DNA of 12,525 nt from Rhodospirillaceae bacterium (GCA_018660305.1 JABJKO010000205.1:1-12525); one strand, 5' to 3'. Positions 1 through 6,449 are shown, numbered from the stretch's first letter. A program made the numbers and translations. Notes: a model not told the origin generated them from the letters alone.

Positions 1-554
1 GTCGCATAATCCAGGATGCCCTCGAACTGGCCGCCCATGCCGATGGGCCAGCTCATCGGGCTGACGTCCAGCGCCAGCATGTCGGCCACCTCGTCCAGCA
101 GCTCGAACGGATCGCGCCCTTCGCGGTCGACCTTGTTGACGAAGGTGATGATCGGCACGCTGCGCAGCCGGCAGACCTCGAACAGCTTGCGGGTCTGGTT
201 CTCGATACCGCGGGCGGCGTCGATGACCATTACCGCGGAATCCACCGCCGTGAGCACCCGGTAGGTATCCTCCGAGAAATCCTCATGGCCCGGCGTATCG
301 AGCAGATTGAAGGTCTTTTCGGCGTAATCGAAGGTCATGACCGAGGCGGTGACCGAGATGCCCCGTTCGCGCTCCACCTTCATCCAGTCGGAATGGGCCC
401 GGCGCTGCTGGCCGCGGGCTTTCACGGCCCCGGCAAGCTGGATAGCGCCGCCAAAAAGCAGCAGCTTTTCGGTCAGCGTGGTCTTGCCCGCATCGGGATG
501 CGAAATAATCGCAAACGTGCGCCGGCGGGCGACTTGTTCGGGGAGTGCTGTCAT
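1..554 (-). CDS. prfC: Peptide chain release factor 3, N-terminal part (cut by window edge)
   Basis: This gene reads leftward from ATG at 554-552 and runs off the window, leaving 184 codons. RF3 is a cytoplasmic translational GTPase that removes RF1/RF2 from the ribosome after peptide release. The G domain is easily read: P-loop SHPDAGKTT (residues 18-26), switch I region with RERGIS (62-67), G3 DTPGH (86-90) and G4 NKVD (140-143). The run [15 protein letters not shown] and the G4 context [10 protein letters not shown] are typical of RF3 rather than EF-G, LepA or TypA. The full protein is normally about 525-540 residues, so roughly two thirds lies left of the window. No strong Shine-Dalgarno precedes the ATG, but the residues right after it match the usual short RF3 leader. 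It is divergent from the lactonase gene, so 555-697 should carry its promoter. Confidence 0.95.
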   Translation of the reverse strand, partial: MTALPEQVARRRTFAIISHPDAGKTTLTEKLLLFGGAIQLAGAVKARGQQRRAHSDWMKVERERGISVTASVMTFDYAEKTFNLLDTPGHEDFSEDTYRVLTAVDSAVMVIDAARGIENQTRKLFEVCRLRSVPIITFVNKVDREGRDPFELLDEVADMLALDVSPMSWPIGMGGQFEGILDYA

Positions 555-685
555 GATCTGTGGTTCACTGAGATGGCGGCTATGTGGCACCACGGGGCGT
601 CGAGGTCAAGGGATGTCTCAATGGATATGGCTGATGCGACTTGCTAGAAGGTTAAGAGAGACTCTGGAAGGGGAGTGTATCTGAT

Positions 686-690
686 GAGGA
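686..690 (+). promoter_or_regulatory. Shine-Dalgarno GAGGA deciding a TTG start
   Basis: GAGGA lies 7 nt before TTG at 698-700. No ATG or GTG is available in this frame between the preceding in-frame stop and the conserved first propeller strand, so this ribosome-binding site supports the unusual start codon of the lactonase. Confidence 0.6.
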
Positions 691-697
691 CCGAAAA

Positions 698-1804
698 TTG
701 AGCCCGTCCCGTGGACGCGGCCAGCCGACGCACTACTACGCCTATGTGGGCTGTTTTACGACCGCCGCCCGTCAGGGAACGGGGGATGGGATCACTGTTT
801 TCCGGATGAACGGAGACACCGGCGCCTGGCGCAGAATTCAGCACCTTGGCGGGTTGGTCAATCCGTCCTGGCTTCTGACCAATGAATCGGGAGATGTGCT
901 CTACAGCCTTCATGCCGATGGCGACCACGCCTGCAGTTACCGTATCGATCGCGCTTCCGGCCGTCTGACATCCCTGAATAAGGCGAAAACCGGTGGGCGC
1001 AACGGGGTGAGCGCCAAGATTGATCGCACCGGACGGTTTCTGATCGTGGCCAATTATGGCAGCGGCGGGGTCGGCGTGCTGCCCATCGCGGCGGACGGAT
1101 CGTTGGGGGACGCCGTGCAGATTGCCGAGCTGCCGGGGGGCGCCCGGGAAATCCACCGGATCAATCATCAGGGAAACTCACATCCCCATGACATCATGTT
1201 CGATCCATCGGGCCGTTTTGTCGTCGTGCCGGACAAGGGTCTGGACCGTGTTTTCGTCTTCCGGTTCGATCCAAGGCGCGGCCGGTTGAGCCCGGCGGGC
1301 AAAGGATTCGTGGATGCGAGGAGTGGCGCCGGGCCGCGCCATGTTGCCTTTCACCCGACCCGGCCCATTGCCTGGGTGGCGAACGAGCTGGACAGCACGG
1401 TCACCACCTATCACTGGAATGGGACGCGGGGCGTTCTTTCGCCGGTGGATGTCGTCTCGACGCTGCCGGGGGATTTCACGGCCGACAACCAGGCGGCGGA
1501 AATCGCCTTCATGCCGTCGACGAGCACCCTCTATGTTTCCAACAGGGGCCACGAAAGCATCGCCCTCTACCGGGTAAACCGCACCACCGGTGTTCCCCGG
1601 GCCATGGGATGGCAGCCGTCAGGCGGTAAATATCCACGGTATTTTGGTTTGGACTCAACCGGCCGCTTTCTCTATGCCGCCAATATGGAGAGCAACGCCA
1701 TTAAACGCTTCCAGATGGATGCGCGGAGCGGCCGGCTAAGTCCGACGCGCCAGACATCGAGGACGGCAAGTCCGGTCACTATGGCGTTTGTTGCGGCGGA
1801 GTAG
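698..1804 (+). CDS. Lactonase family beta-propeller protein (6-phosphogluconolactonase-like), TTG start
   Basis: The 368-residue product has the length and repeat pattern of the seven-bladed lactonase family (Pgl / carboxy-cis,cis-muconate cyclase type). Blade edges repeat as 'SGRL/TGRF + hydrophobic strand', for example SGRLTSL, TGRFLIVANYGSG, SGRFVVVPDKG, TGRFLYAAN. Family signatures are the first strand YAYVGCFT (15-21), HPHD (162-165), GPRHVAFHP (212-220) and NRGHESIAL (282-290). There is no clear signal peptide, so it is probably cytoplasmic. I take TTG at 698 as the start because GAGGA at 686-690 sits 7 nt upstream, no in-frame ATG lies between it and the upstream stop (653-655), and a later start would remove the first blade strand. 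The true substrate (6-phosphogluconolactone or another sugar or aromatic lactone) cannot be told. It converges on the globin gene with only 11 nt between the stops. Confidence 0.85.
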   Translation: MSPSRGRGQPTHYYAYVGCFTTAARQGTGDGITVFRMNGDTGAWRRIQHLGGLVNPSWLLTNESGDVLYSLHADGDHACSYRIDRASGRLTSLNKAKTGGRNGVSAKIDRTGRFLIVANYGSGGVGVLPIAADGSLGDAVQIAELPGGAREIHRINHQGNSHPHDIMFDPSGRFVVVPDKGLDRVFVFRFDPRRGRLSPAGKGFVDARSGAGPRHVAFHPTRPIAWVANELDSTVTTYHWNGTRGVLSPVDVVSTLPGDFTADNQAAEIAFMPSTSTLYVSNRGHESIALYRVNRTTGVPRAMGWQPSGGKYPRYFGLDSTGRFLYAANMESNAIKRFQMDARSGRLSPTRQTSRTASPVTMAFVAAE

Positions 1805-1815
1805 TTGCAAGCCCG

Positions 1816-2310
1816 TCAGCCGCCATCGGGTCGCGGCACGATGATTACCTCTTCCGACCGGTATCGCCCGTGACATTCGTCCGGTGATTTATTGACGACG
1901 GCGTTTTCGAAGTTGGAATCCATGTCGAGCCAAATTTCCCGCAAGTCCTCGGGCACCCCGGCTTCCACGAGCGCCTCGCCGAGAAGTTCATGGCGGATGG
2001 TAAAGACTTCCGTCGGCAGAAACATGTGGACGTGCGCGTCGCGTGGAGACCGCCCACCATACCGGCTCGGTCCGCCCATGAGCGCTGCCCAAAAGTCGTT
2101 CTGCTGGCTTTTGACGATATCCAGTTTCGATCTGACGAAAAATCCCTTGAGCCAGGGGTGGCCATAGAGTTTTTCATACAAAAGATTGTGGACCCGTTCG
2201 AGGCAGGCATAACCGCCAATTTCCTCGAAGAAATTGTCGCCCAGTTGCGATTTTCCCTTGGCTTGGGCCAGTCCCACAAGCGTTCTCCCTTTAGCGCCGT
2301 ATACCGGCAT
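1816..2310 (-). CDS. Truncated haemoglobin-like (2-on-2 globin) protein
   Basis: The 164-residue product aligns with bacterial truncated globins over its centre. FFEEIGGYACLERV gives the A/B-helix 'iGG' motif, Y45 in LLYEKL falls at the distal B10 tyrosine, GGPSRYGG (79-86) is the EF-loop glycine signature, and H93 in RDAHVHMF falls at the proximal F8 haem ligand. LGEALVEAGVPEDLREIWLDM matches the C-terminal G/H helices. These proteins bind haem and act in O2 or NO chemistry, or as a small redox or sensing partner. Extensions of about 25 residues at each end make it longer than the usual 120-130. It is last in a run of four minus-strand genes, 99 nt after the decarboxylase-like gene, so it may be cotranscribed or have its own promoter. 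Assignment to the 2/2 fold is fairly firm. Its group (I or II) and its role are not. Confidence 0.75.
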   Translation of the reverse strand: MPVYGAKGRTLVGLAQAKGKSQLGDNFFEEIGGYACLERVHNLLYEKLYGHPWLKGFFVRSKLDIVKSQQNDFWAALMGGPSRYGGRSPRDAHVHMFLPTEVFTIRHELLGEALVEAGVPEDLREIWLDMDSNFENAVVNKSPDECHGRYRSEEVIIVPRPDGG

Positions 2311-2409
2311 TAGCTTTTAAGCTGTAGGGATCACCCTAACCGTTCGAGTCTAAAATTTTATGAAACCGCGAGGGGTGAACTGACGCACCCCCACGCAATT
2401 TCGTTAACC
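2311..2409 (-). other. Gap upstream of the globin gene with short inverted repeats
   Basis: This AT-richer 99-nt gap holds AGCTT-TT-AAGCT (2312-2323), directly before the globin ATG, and AGGG-ATCA-CCCT (2326-2337). TTAACC (2404-2409) adjoins the stop of the upstream gene. The region could contain a globin promoter, but no convincing -35/-10 pair or known operator was recognised. Confidence 0.3.
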
Positions 2410-3399
2410 CTAAACCCTGAATTCCTCGCCGCGCTTGCGGCCTTGGCTGACGTCGAGGAACAGATCGTCGACACTGAGGTCGTTCTTGATCAGTGCCTGT
2501 TCGTGGCTGTATTTGGCCATATTGGCCAGGGTCTTGCGGTTCTGGTCCGAGAGACCGTATTCCCACGGGTCGGGGCCGAGGATTTTTTCCTGTTCCTCCC
2601 AGGCTTCCATGTACCAGGCCAGCGGCACGATGCGCGGGTTGACCAGCTTCTTCATGGCGATGGCCTTGGCCTGGTTGAGGGCGTGGTACATGTTGATGGG
2701 CACCCAGGGGTACTCCTCGACAATGCTCTTCTTGATGCCGGTGATATGCATAATGGGGAACATGCCGGTCTTCTTGTAGAAATTCATTTCTTCGGTCTTG
2801 TAATCGGGGAACAGGCGGGCGACACGGGGATCGCCGTTGATGAACGGCTTGATAATGGAGGAATGGATACAGGCATCCAATTCGCCGTCGGCGACCATCT
2901 GCTCCACCGACTTGTCATCGGGCAGGGTGGTGAGTTTGATATCGTCGGGCATGTCGACGGCGATGTCCTGATCGAGTTCCTGATACCAGTCGATGGAGCG
3001 GTGCGGCACACCGTATTCGTGCTCCAGGATACCCTTCATCCACAGGATGGCGGTGACCTGCCAGTGCTTGATCCCCACCTTCTTGCCGATCAGATCCTTG
3101 GGCTCTCTGATCCCGGCATTGGTGTTGATAAAGACGAAGCCATGGCGGAACCGCCGGTGCAGGAACACCGGAATGGCGTCGAACGGCATGCCCTGATCCT
3201 TGGCCACCAGATAGGTGGAACAGGACGCCTCGGCCATGTCGAAATCCTGGTTGTTGTAAAACCGCCAGTGCCGCGTGGTGGAATCCATATCGGTCAGCAC
3301 CGTGAGGTCGATACCGTCCGGCTGTACCGTGCCATCCATCAGGGGACGGGTGATCTCATATTCGCCGACAGCCAGGGTGAGGGGGATGTTTTTGGACAT
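2410..3399 (-). CDS. 4,5-dihydroxyphthalate decarboxylase-like / periplasmic-binding-fold protein
   Basis: The 329-residue product matches the family annotated as 4,5-dihydroxyphthalate decarboxylase (Pht5 type), which shares the two-lobed NMT1/SsuA substrate-binding fold. Recognisable stretches are LAVGEYEITRPLMDGTVQPDGIDL (9-32), the FDMAEASCSTYL segment (53-64), IPVFLHRRFRHGFVFIN (76-92), AGIREPKDLIGKKVGI (95-110) and LWMKGILEHEYGV (119-131). Pht5 converts 4,5-dihydroxyphthalate to protocatechuate, but many homologs are uncharacterised and could bind or decarboxylate other small acids. No signal peptide is visible (MSKNIPLTLAVGEY), which favours a cytoplasmic enzyme over a transporter binding protein. 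GAAGGA precedes the ATG with good spacing. It lies downstream of the cyclodeaminase-like gene across a repeat-bearing 144-nt gap. No phthalate dioxygenase or other pht gene is in view, so the substrate named by the family should not be assumed. Confidence 0.75.
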   Translation of the reverse strand: MSKNIPLTLAVGEYEITRPLMDGTVQPDGIDLTVLTDMDSTTRHWRFYNNQDFDMAEASCSTYLVAKDQGMPFDAIPVFLHRRFRHGFVFINTNAGIREPKDLIGKKVGIKHWQVTAILWMKGILEHEYGVPHRSIDWYQELDQDIAVDMPDDIKLTTLPDDKSVEQMVADGELDACIHSSIIKPFINGDPRVARLFPDYKTEEMNFYKKTGMFPIMHITGIKKSIVEEYPWVPINMYHALNQAKAIAMKKLVNPRIVPLAWYMEAWEEQEKILGPDPWEYGLSDQNRKTLANMAKYSHEQALIKNDLSVDDLFLDVSQGRKRGEEFRV

Positions 3400-3417
3400 T
3401 TTTTTCCTTCTATTCTC

Positions 3418-3518
3418 GTCATCCTCGGACCCAAGTGCGCTTCACGCCCATGGCCGAGGATCTTTATTCAGGTGAGTCTCTGTGGGCGGGAGATCCTCGG
3501 ATCGAGTCCGAGGATGAC
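3418..3518. repeat. Double palindromic (REP-like) element between two genes
   Basis: GTCATCCTCGGAC (3418-3430) is matched by its exact reverse complement at 3506-3518. Inside these, CCGAGGATCT (3454-3463) pairs with AGATCCTCGG (3491-3500). The right-hand end also forms a compact hairpin, ATCCTCGGA (3493-3501), loop TCGAG, TCCGAGGAT (3507-3515). No T-run follows on either strand, so this is not a standard intrinsic terminator. The four related arms suggest two head-to-head copies of one short intergenic repeat, of the GGATC-centred kind I recall from alphaproteobacterial genomes. It may attenuate or stabilise the transcript between the cyclodeaminase-like and decarboxylase-like genes. Confidence 0.75.
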
Positions 3519-3543
3519 ACGCGGGGATGTTTTCCCCCGCATG

Positions 3544-4572
3544 TCAGTCAATCGGTCCCGGGTTGCCGGTGCCGGTGAAGGGGAGGCGGATGCCGATGCC
3601 TTTTTCCAGCGCCTTTTCGTAGACGTAATGACACATGGCGATATCGTGCGCCACCAGTCCGGTGGTGTGAATCAGATTGCGCTCGGTGTCGCTTTCGCGG
3701 CCCGGCACCTTGCCGCGGACCAGCTCGTGGATCTCGCCATGGAGATTGTCGCGGGTAAAGATCCCGGCGTCCGCCGAATGCCGGAAATGCTTCATCAGCA
3801 TGTTCATTTCCCAGCTATCGACCACAACCTTGTCCAGCCTCGCCCAGCCCTCGGGCTCGAACTCGCGGCGGGTAAAGGAGACATAGGTGGCGCCGGGCTT
3901 GAGCCACGCCTCGCGGCACATGATCTCGTCGCTGGTGGTCCCGCCGATACCGATATCGGCGTCCCTGACGGCTTCTTCGATACTGTCCTTGGGAACGACG
4001 GAAATACCCAGCTTCTCGGACCATTTGGCGGCGAAGGCCTCACGGGTTTCCGGGCGCCGTGAAGTGCAGCGGATTTCCTCGATCCCGTCATAAAGCTCCA
4101 CAAGACAGCGCAGCGCGTTGGTCGCCATGGTGCCGACGCCCACCAGCCCCACCACCTTGGGATTCTTCGGCCCCAGCCATTTCAGGGGCAGGGTGGTGGC
4201 GGCGGCGCTGCGGATGGCGTAGGTCCAGTGTTCCTCAACAATGGCCTTGTTGGTGCCCGTATTGGGATCGGCGAGAATGATATAGCGGCCGCATTCGAGC
4301 TGCCCCACCGTGTTGCGGTCGCCGTCGTCGAAATAATTATAAAGCCGCACGCCGGTGATGGGCGTCTCCTTCAGCAGCGCGCATTTGACATGCCAGTGAT
4401 TGTGAAACGGCTCGCCCACATCGAGCTTGAAGCTCGGCGGGGTCGACGCCATGACGGACCCTTCGCCCTGCATGCGATAGACGTCCTCGGCGATCTGCAG
4501 TGCTTCCCTGGCGCTCAGCAGATCGACAGTGTCGGCATAGGGGACGAACAGTACCCCTTCATTGTCGGCCAT
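3544..4572 (-). CDS. Ornithine cyclodeaminase / mu-crystallin family protein
   Basis: The 342-residue product has the length and order of this NAD(P)-dependent family. The N-terminal dimerisation and substrate half has HVKCALL (61-67, with the conserved lysine K63) and TYAIRSAAATTLPLKWL (117-133, with the conserved arginine R121). The Rossmann half begins at KVVGLVGVGTMA (139-150) and continues with CTSRRPETREAF, DADIGIGGTTSDE and LKPGATYVSF. Known members include ornithine cyclodeaminase, ketimine reductases, alanine dehydrogenase and enzymes making unusual amino acids. The common chemistry is hydride transfer to or from an imine. GGAG precedes the ATG. The gene follows the RidA-like gene by 73 nt across a hairpin repeat and is probably cotranscribed with it. 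The N-terminal portion is somewhat divergent from ornithine-specific enzymes, so the substrate is left open. Confidence 0.85.
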   Translation of the reverse strand: MADNEGVLFVPYADTVDLLSAREALQIAEDVYRMQGEGSVMASTPPSFKLDVGEPFHNHWHVKCALLKETPITGVRLYNYFDDGDRNTVGQLECGRYIILADPNTGTNKAIVEEHWTYAIRSAAATTLPLKWLGPKNPKVVGLVGVGTMATNALRCLVELYDGIEEIRCTSRRPETREAFAAKWSEKLGISVVPKDSIEEAVRDADIGIGGTTSDEIMCREAWLKPGATYVSFTRREFEPEGWARLDKVVVDSWEMNMLMKHFRHSADAGIFTRDNLHGEIHELVRGKVPGRESDTERNLIHTTGLVAHDIAMCHYVYEKALEKGIGIRLPFTGTGNPGPID

Positions 4573-4609
4573 TTTTTGTTCTCCATTTCACTCAGTTTTT
4601 CATCCCTGG

Positions 4610-4647
4610 ACCCCGGATCAGGTCCGGGGTGACGCGCGTTGCGCGTC
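4610..4647. repeat. Two adjacent hairpins after the RidA-like gene (REP-like)
   Basis: ACCCCGGA (4610-4617), loop TCAGG, TCCGGGGT (4623-4630) forms an 8-bp stem with a 5-nt loop. It is immediately followed by GACGCGC (4631-4637), GTT, GCGCGTC (4641-4647). The second hairpin overlaps the stop codon of the RidA-like gene (4646-4648). No U-tract follows on the minus strand, so termination is not assured. The GGATC-N-GGTCC centre resembles the repeat at 3493-3515, suggesting one repeat family. Confidence 0.7.
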
Positions 4648-5023
4648 AATCCAGAATGGCTATGGCTTCGATCTCCATGATTAGCTCACGCTTTACCATG
4701 GAATCCACCACCACGCAGGTGGCCGCCGGGTAGGGCTGGTCGAAAAATTTCGGCCGCCATTCGAGGATCGACGGGAATTGCGACAGATCGGTCAGGAAGA
4801 TGGTGATCTTCACAATATCCGACATATCGCCGCCGGCGGCTTCCATGGCGCTTTTCAGATAGCCGAACACCCGTTCAGCCTGCGGGCCCGGTTCCAGATT
4901 GCCGGCTTCGGCTTCCGGGTTGGCGGTCTGGCCGGAGATAAAGACGAACTTGCCCTTCTTGGCCACATGGGTGAATTGTCCCGGTGTCGGCAGATCCGGT
5001 ACCTCGACGACTTCGAAACCCAT
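4646..5023 (-). CDS. RidA/YjgF/YER057c/UK114 family protein lacking the catalytic arginine
   Basis: The 125-residue product has the small chorismate-mutase-like Rid fold: FVFISGQTANPEAEAG (27-41), QAERVFGYLKSAMEAAGGDMSDIVKITIFLTD (48-79) and the C-terminal IMEIEAIAIL (115-124). I start at ATG 5023-5021 because GGAGGAC (5028-5034) sits just upstream, although the frame stays open further left. Archetypal RidA hydrolyses 2-aminoacrylate and other enamine/imine intermediates, using an arginine in the motif P-A-R-[ST]-C-V. Here that segment reads PAATCVVV, with alanine at position 101. It therefore belongs with the divergent Rid subfamilies that are not expected to be canonical imine deaminases. 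It is the first gene of the minus-strand run ending at the globin and is divergent from a cupin gene 133 nt away, which implies its own promoter in 5024-5156. Confidence 0.85.
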   Translation of the reverse strand: MGFEVVEVPDLPTPGQFTHVAKKGKFVFISGQTANPEAEAGNLEPGPQAERVFGYLKSAMEAAGGDMSDIVKITIFLTDLSQFPSILEWRPKFFDQPYPAATCVVVDSMVKRELIMEIEAIAILD

Positions 5024-5156
5024 TTTTGTCCTCCCTGAAACGATTTTTGGTTCTCTCAAACCTGTTCGATGGCGACGCACCTGTCAACGGCAGGCGGGGT
5101 GTAAGGAAGGCCCGTGCTGCGCTAGACTTTCCGTCAAACAGAGGAGGGCGAAAACG

Positions 5157-5576
5157 ATGGCTGATGCGGCAAAATTCCACAAGGTGAAGATCGACGAGGC
5201 GCCGACCCGGTCCCTCGCCATGGGCCGCGGCATCGTCCATCGGCTGGTGGACCCGGATGTCGGTTCCAGCAATGTGGACGTTCATGTCAATGATATCGAA
5301 CCCGGCGCCAGCCGGGGGGAAATCCATTATCACGCCAGGGCGGAGAATGTTTACATCGTGCTCGACGGCCAGCTCGAGGTCTGCATCGAAGGCGGCAACC
5401 GCTATGTTCTCGATGTGGGTGAGGCGGGTTTCATTCCGCCCGGCGTGGTGCACACGGCGACCAATGCACGATCGGACGTCCGCTGCCGGATCGTCGAGGT
5501 TTACGCCCCGGCCGGCCGCGATTTTCATGAGGTTGAGGACTGGCCGGACGGCATCGAGCCGCCGGATCTGGAGTAA
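5157..5576 (+). CDS. Small single-domain cupin protein
   Basis: ATG at 5157 is preceded by a strong GAGGAGGG (5141-5148), although the frame is open far upstream. The 139-residue product carries both cupin motifs. Motif 1 is H57-x-H59-x3-E63 in the HYHARAENVYIV stretch. Motif 2 is GEAGFIPPGVVHTATN (88-103), an exact fit to G-x5-P-x-G-x2-H-x3-N, with H99 as the fourth metal ligand. A complete metal-binding set suggests an active Fe, Mn, Ni or Zn site, but the reaction (dioxygenase, isomerase, decarboxylase or ligand binding) cannot be inferred. It is clearly paralogous to the cupin at 8830-9204, sharing NVYIV and the tail VYAPAG-x-x-F-x-x-VED. It is transcribed divergently from the RidA-like gene and is followed at once by a perfect 20-bp palindrome. 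Confidence 0.85.
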   Translation: MADAAKFHKVKIDEAPTRSLAMGRGIVHRLVDPDVGSSNVDVHVNDIEPGASRGEIHYHARAENVYIVLDGQLEVCIEGGNRYVLDVGEAGFIPPGVVHTATNARSDVRCRIVEVYAPAGRDFHEVEDWPDGIEPPDLE

Positions 5577-5596
5577 TCGAAAGACCGGTCTTTCGA
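5577..5596. terminator. Perfect 20-bp palindrome directly after the cupin stop
   Basis: TCGAAAGACCGGTCTTTCGA begins at the base after the TAA stop and is its own reverse complement. As RNA it can fold into an 8-bp stem with a CCGG loop. No T-run follows, so it is either a weak or atypical terminator or a dimeric protein-binding site. Lying 115 nt upstream of the sigma-54 -24 element, it could also serve as an upstream regulatory site for the next gene. Confidence 0.45.
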
Positions 5597-5668
5597 GTCG
5601 GTTCTGCTGTCACTCGTTAATATTTAGGTGTCGGTAGATTTTACAATTTCGATTTTGGCCCCATCCCC

Positions 5669-5705
5669 TTAACCATCGTCATCGGCCTGAGAGCCCGCGT
5701 TAACC
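5669..5705 (+). promoter_or_regulatory. TTAACC boxes upstream of the sigma-54 promoter (possible CtrA half-sites)
   Basis: TTAACCAT (5669-5676) is an exact match to the half-site reported for the alphaproteobacterial regulator CtrA. A second TTAACC lies at 5700-5705. The spacing is not the classical TTAA-N7-TTAA full site. Assignment to CtrA is an inference from sequence similarity only. Confidence 0.3.
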
Positions 5706-5708
5706 CGC

Positions 5709-5725
5709 TTGGCATGAATCTTGCA
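5709..5725 (+). promoter_or_regulatory. Sigma-54 (RpoN) promoter for the PEP-CTERM gene
   Basis: TTGGCATGAATCTTGCA has the -24 GG at 5711-5712 and the -12 GC at 5723-5724, exactly 10 nt apart. It fits the RpoN consensus TGGCAYR-N4-TTGCW at every key position. Transcription would start near 5736, giving a leader of about 47 nt before ATG 5783. RpoN promoters need an enhancer-binding activator. For PEP-CTERM/exosortase loci the known candidate is the PrsK/PrsR two-component pair, whose genes are not in this window. Confidence 0.8.
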
Positions 5726-5741
5726 TGATTGAATTCGACGA

Positions 5742-5758
5742 TGTCGGATTGACCGACA
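5742..5758 (+). promoter_or_regulatory. Inverted repeat in the leader of the PEP-CTERM gene
   Basis: TGTCGG (5742-5747), 5-nt loop, CCGACA (5753-5758) lies between the predicted start site and the ribosome-binding site AAAGGA (5769-5774). A further TGTCGG occurs at 5629-5634. It could be an RNA hairpin affecting translation, or a protein site. The sequence alone does not decide. Confidence 0.4.
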
Positions 5759-5782
5759 ACGCGAAATGAAAGGAATCGATCC

Positions 5783-6418
5783 ATGATCGATTACTATGGA
5801 AAATACCTACGAACCCTAGCGGCGGGTGCGGTTCTTTGCAGTATGGCCGCCTTTTCGAATTCGGCGAATGCGACGCTGCTCGGCGTCAGCATCGGCGGCT
5901 CCATAACGGCACTGAGCGGATCTCTTCCGCTAACACAATTTGCCTCTCCACAGGTTGTCGGCGCCGGACCCGAGTTCACGAGTAGCGGGACAGACAGCTT
6001 TGGTGGGGATTGGGACATTACGGTGGACGTGGACGCCAGCAGCTTTACGGTTGGATTCAGCGAGCAATTCACCAATTCCGCCTCGAATCTTCGAAATCTC
6101 GTTAATGGGTTGTTTGAAATTTCACTAACCGACCTGTTCTGGAACGGCGTTCCGGGTATCATCACCGGCGTGACGCCCTCCGGCTACAGCTGCATCTCGG
6201 CTCAGCCATCGGATTGCACTGCCCTTGACGGCGGTCCAAACTATCCCGTCCTCGGATTTACCGATCACTCGATAACGGCCACCTTCGATACCATGCGGGA
6301 CGGTGAACTGTATTCGTTCGATATCGCCACCAGGCATATTCCGGAACCCGGCACGCTGGCCCTGTTCGGCCTCGGCCTCGCGGGTCTCGGCTTTGCACGA
6401 CGCAAGCGCGCGGTGTGA
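5783..6418 (+). CDS. PEP-CTERM sorting-domain secreted protein
   Basis: The 211-residue product has a Sec signal peptide at the N-terminus (hydrophobic LAAGAVLCSMAAF, probable cleavage after ANA near residue 30). The C-terminus is a classic PEP-CTERM tail: IPEPGTLALFGLGLAGLGFARRKRAV, i.e. the PEP motif, a membrane-spanning stretch and a basic RRKR end. Such tails are recognised by a membrane exosortase (EpsH/XrtA type), and the proteins end up in the envelope or extracellular matrix, often with exopolysaccharide. The roughly 150-residue middle is rich in Ser, Thr, Gly and Asn and low in charge, has a single pair of cysteines (about 140 and 147), and matches no enzyme I recognise, so a structural or adhesive role is likely. 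AAAGGA (5769-5774) supports the start. A sigma-54 promoter lies upstream and a strong hairpin follows, so it is probably monocistronic. The exosortase must be encoded elsewhere. Confidence 0.9.
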   Translation: MIDYYGKYLRTLAAGAVLCSMAAFSNSANATLLGVSIGGSITALSGSLPLTQFASPQVVGAGPEFTSSGTDSFGGDWDITVDVDASSFTVGFSEQFTNSASNLRNLVNGLFEISLTDLFWNGVPGIITGVTPSGYSCISAQPSDCTALDGGPNYPVLGFTDHSITATFDTMRDGELYSFDIATRHIPEPGTLALFGLGLAGLGFARRKRAV

Positions 6419-6449
6419 CGCCCACGCGGCAAGGACCGGTTTCCTTCGA

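Noticed and set aside
644..1168. A 174-codon minus-strand frame opposite the lactonase
   Set aside because: The lactonase frame shows clear family motifs, and this one shows none.
2404..2418. Telomere-like CCCTAAACCCTGA
   Set aside because: It is a single partial copy at a bacterial stop codon, with no array. It is a coincidence.
2443..4062. A 539-codon open frame on the plus strand
   Set aside because: It runs antisense through two well-supported minus-strand genes and their repeat-bearing gap. The product resembles no protein and reflects GC-rich third positions of the real genes.
4610..4647. Intrinsic terminator of the RidA-like gene
   Set aside because: The hairpins are strong, but no U-run follows on the minus strand, and the arms match a repeat family. 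Read-through into the next gene is likely.
4875..5528. A 217-codon minus-strand frame across the RidA/cupin divergent gap
   Set aside because: It overlaps the RidA-like gene in another frame and the cupin antisense, and has no recognisable domain.
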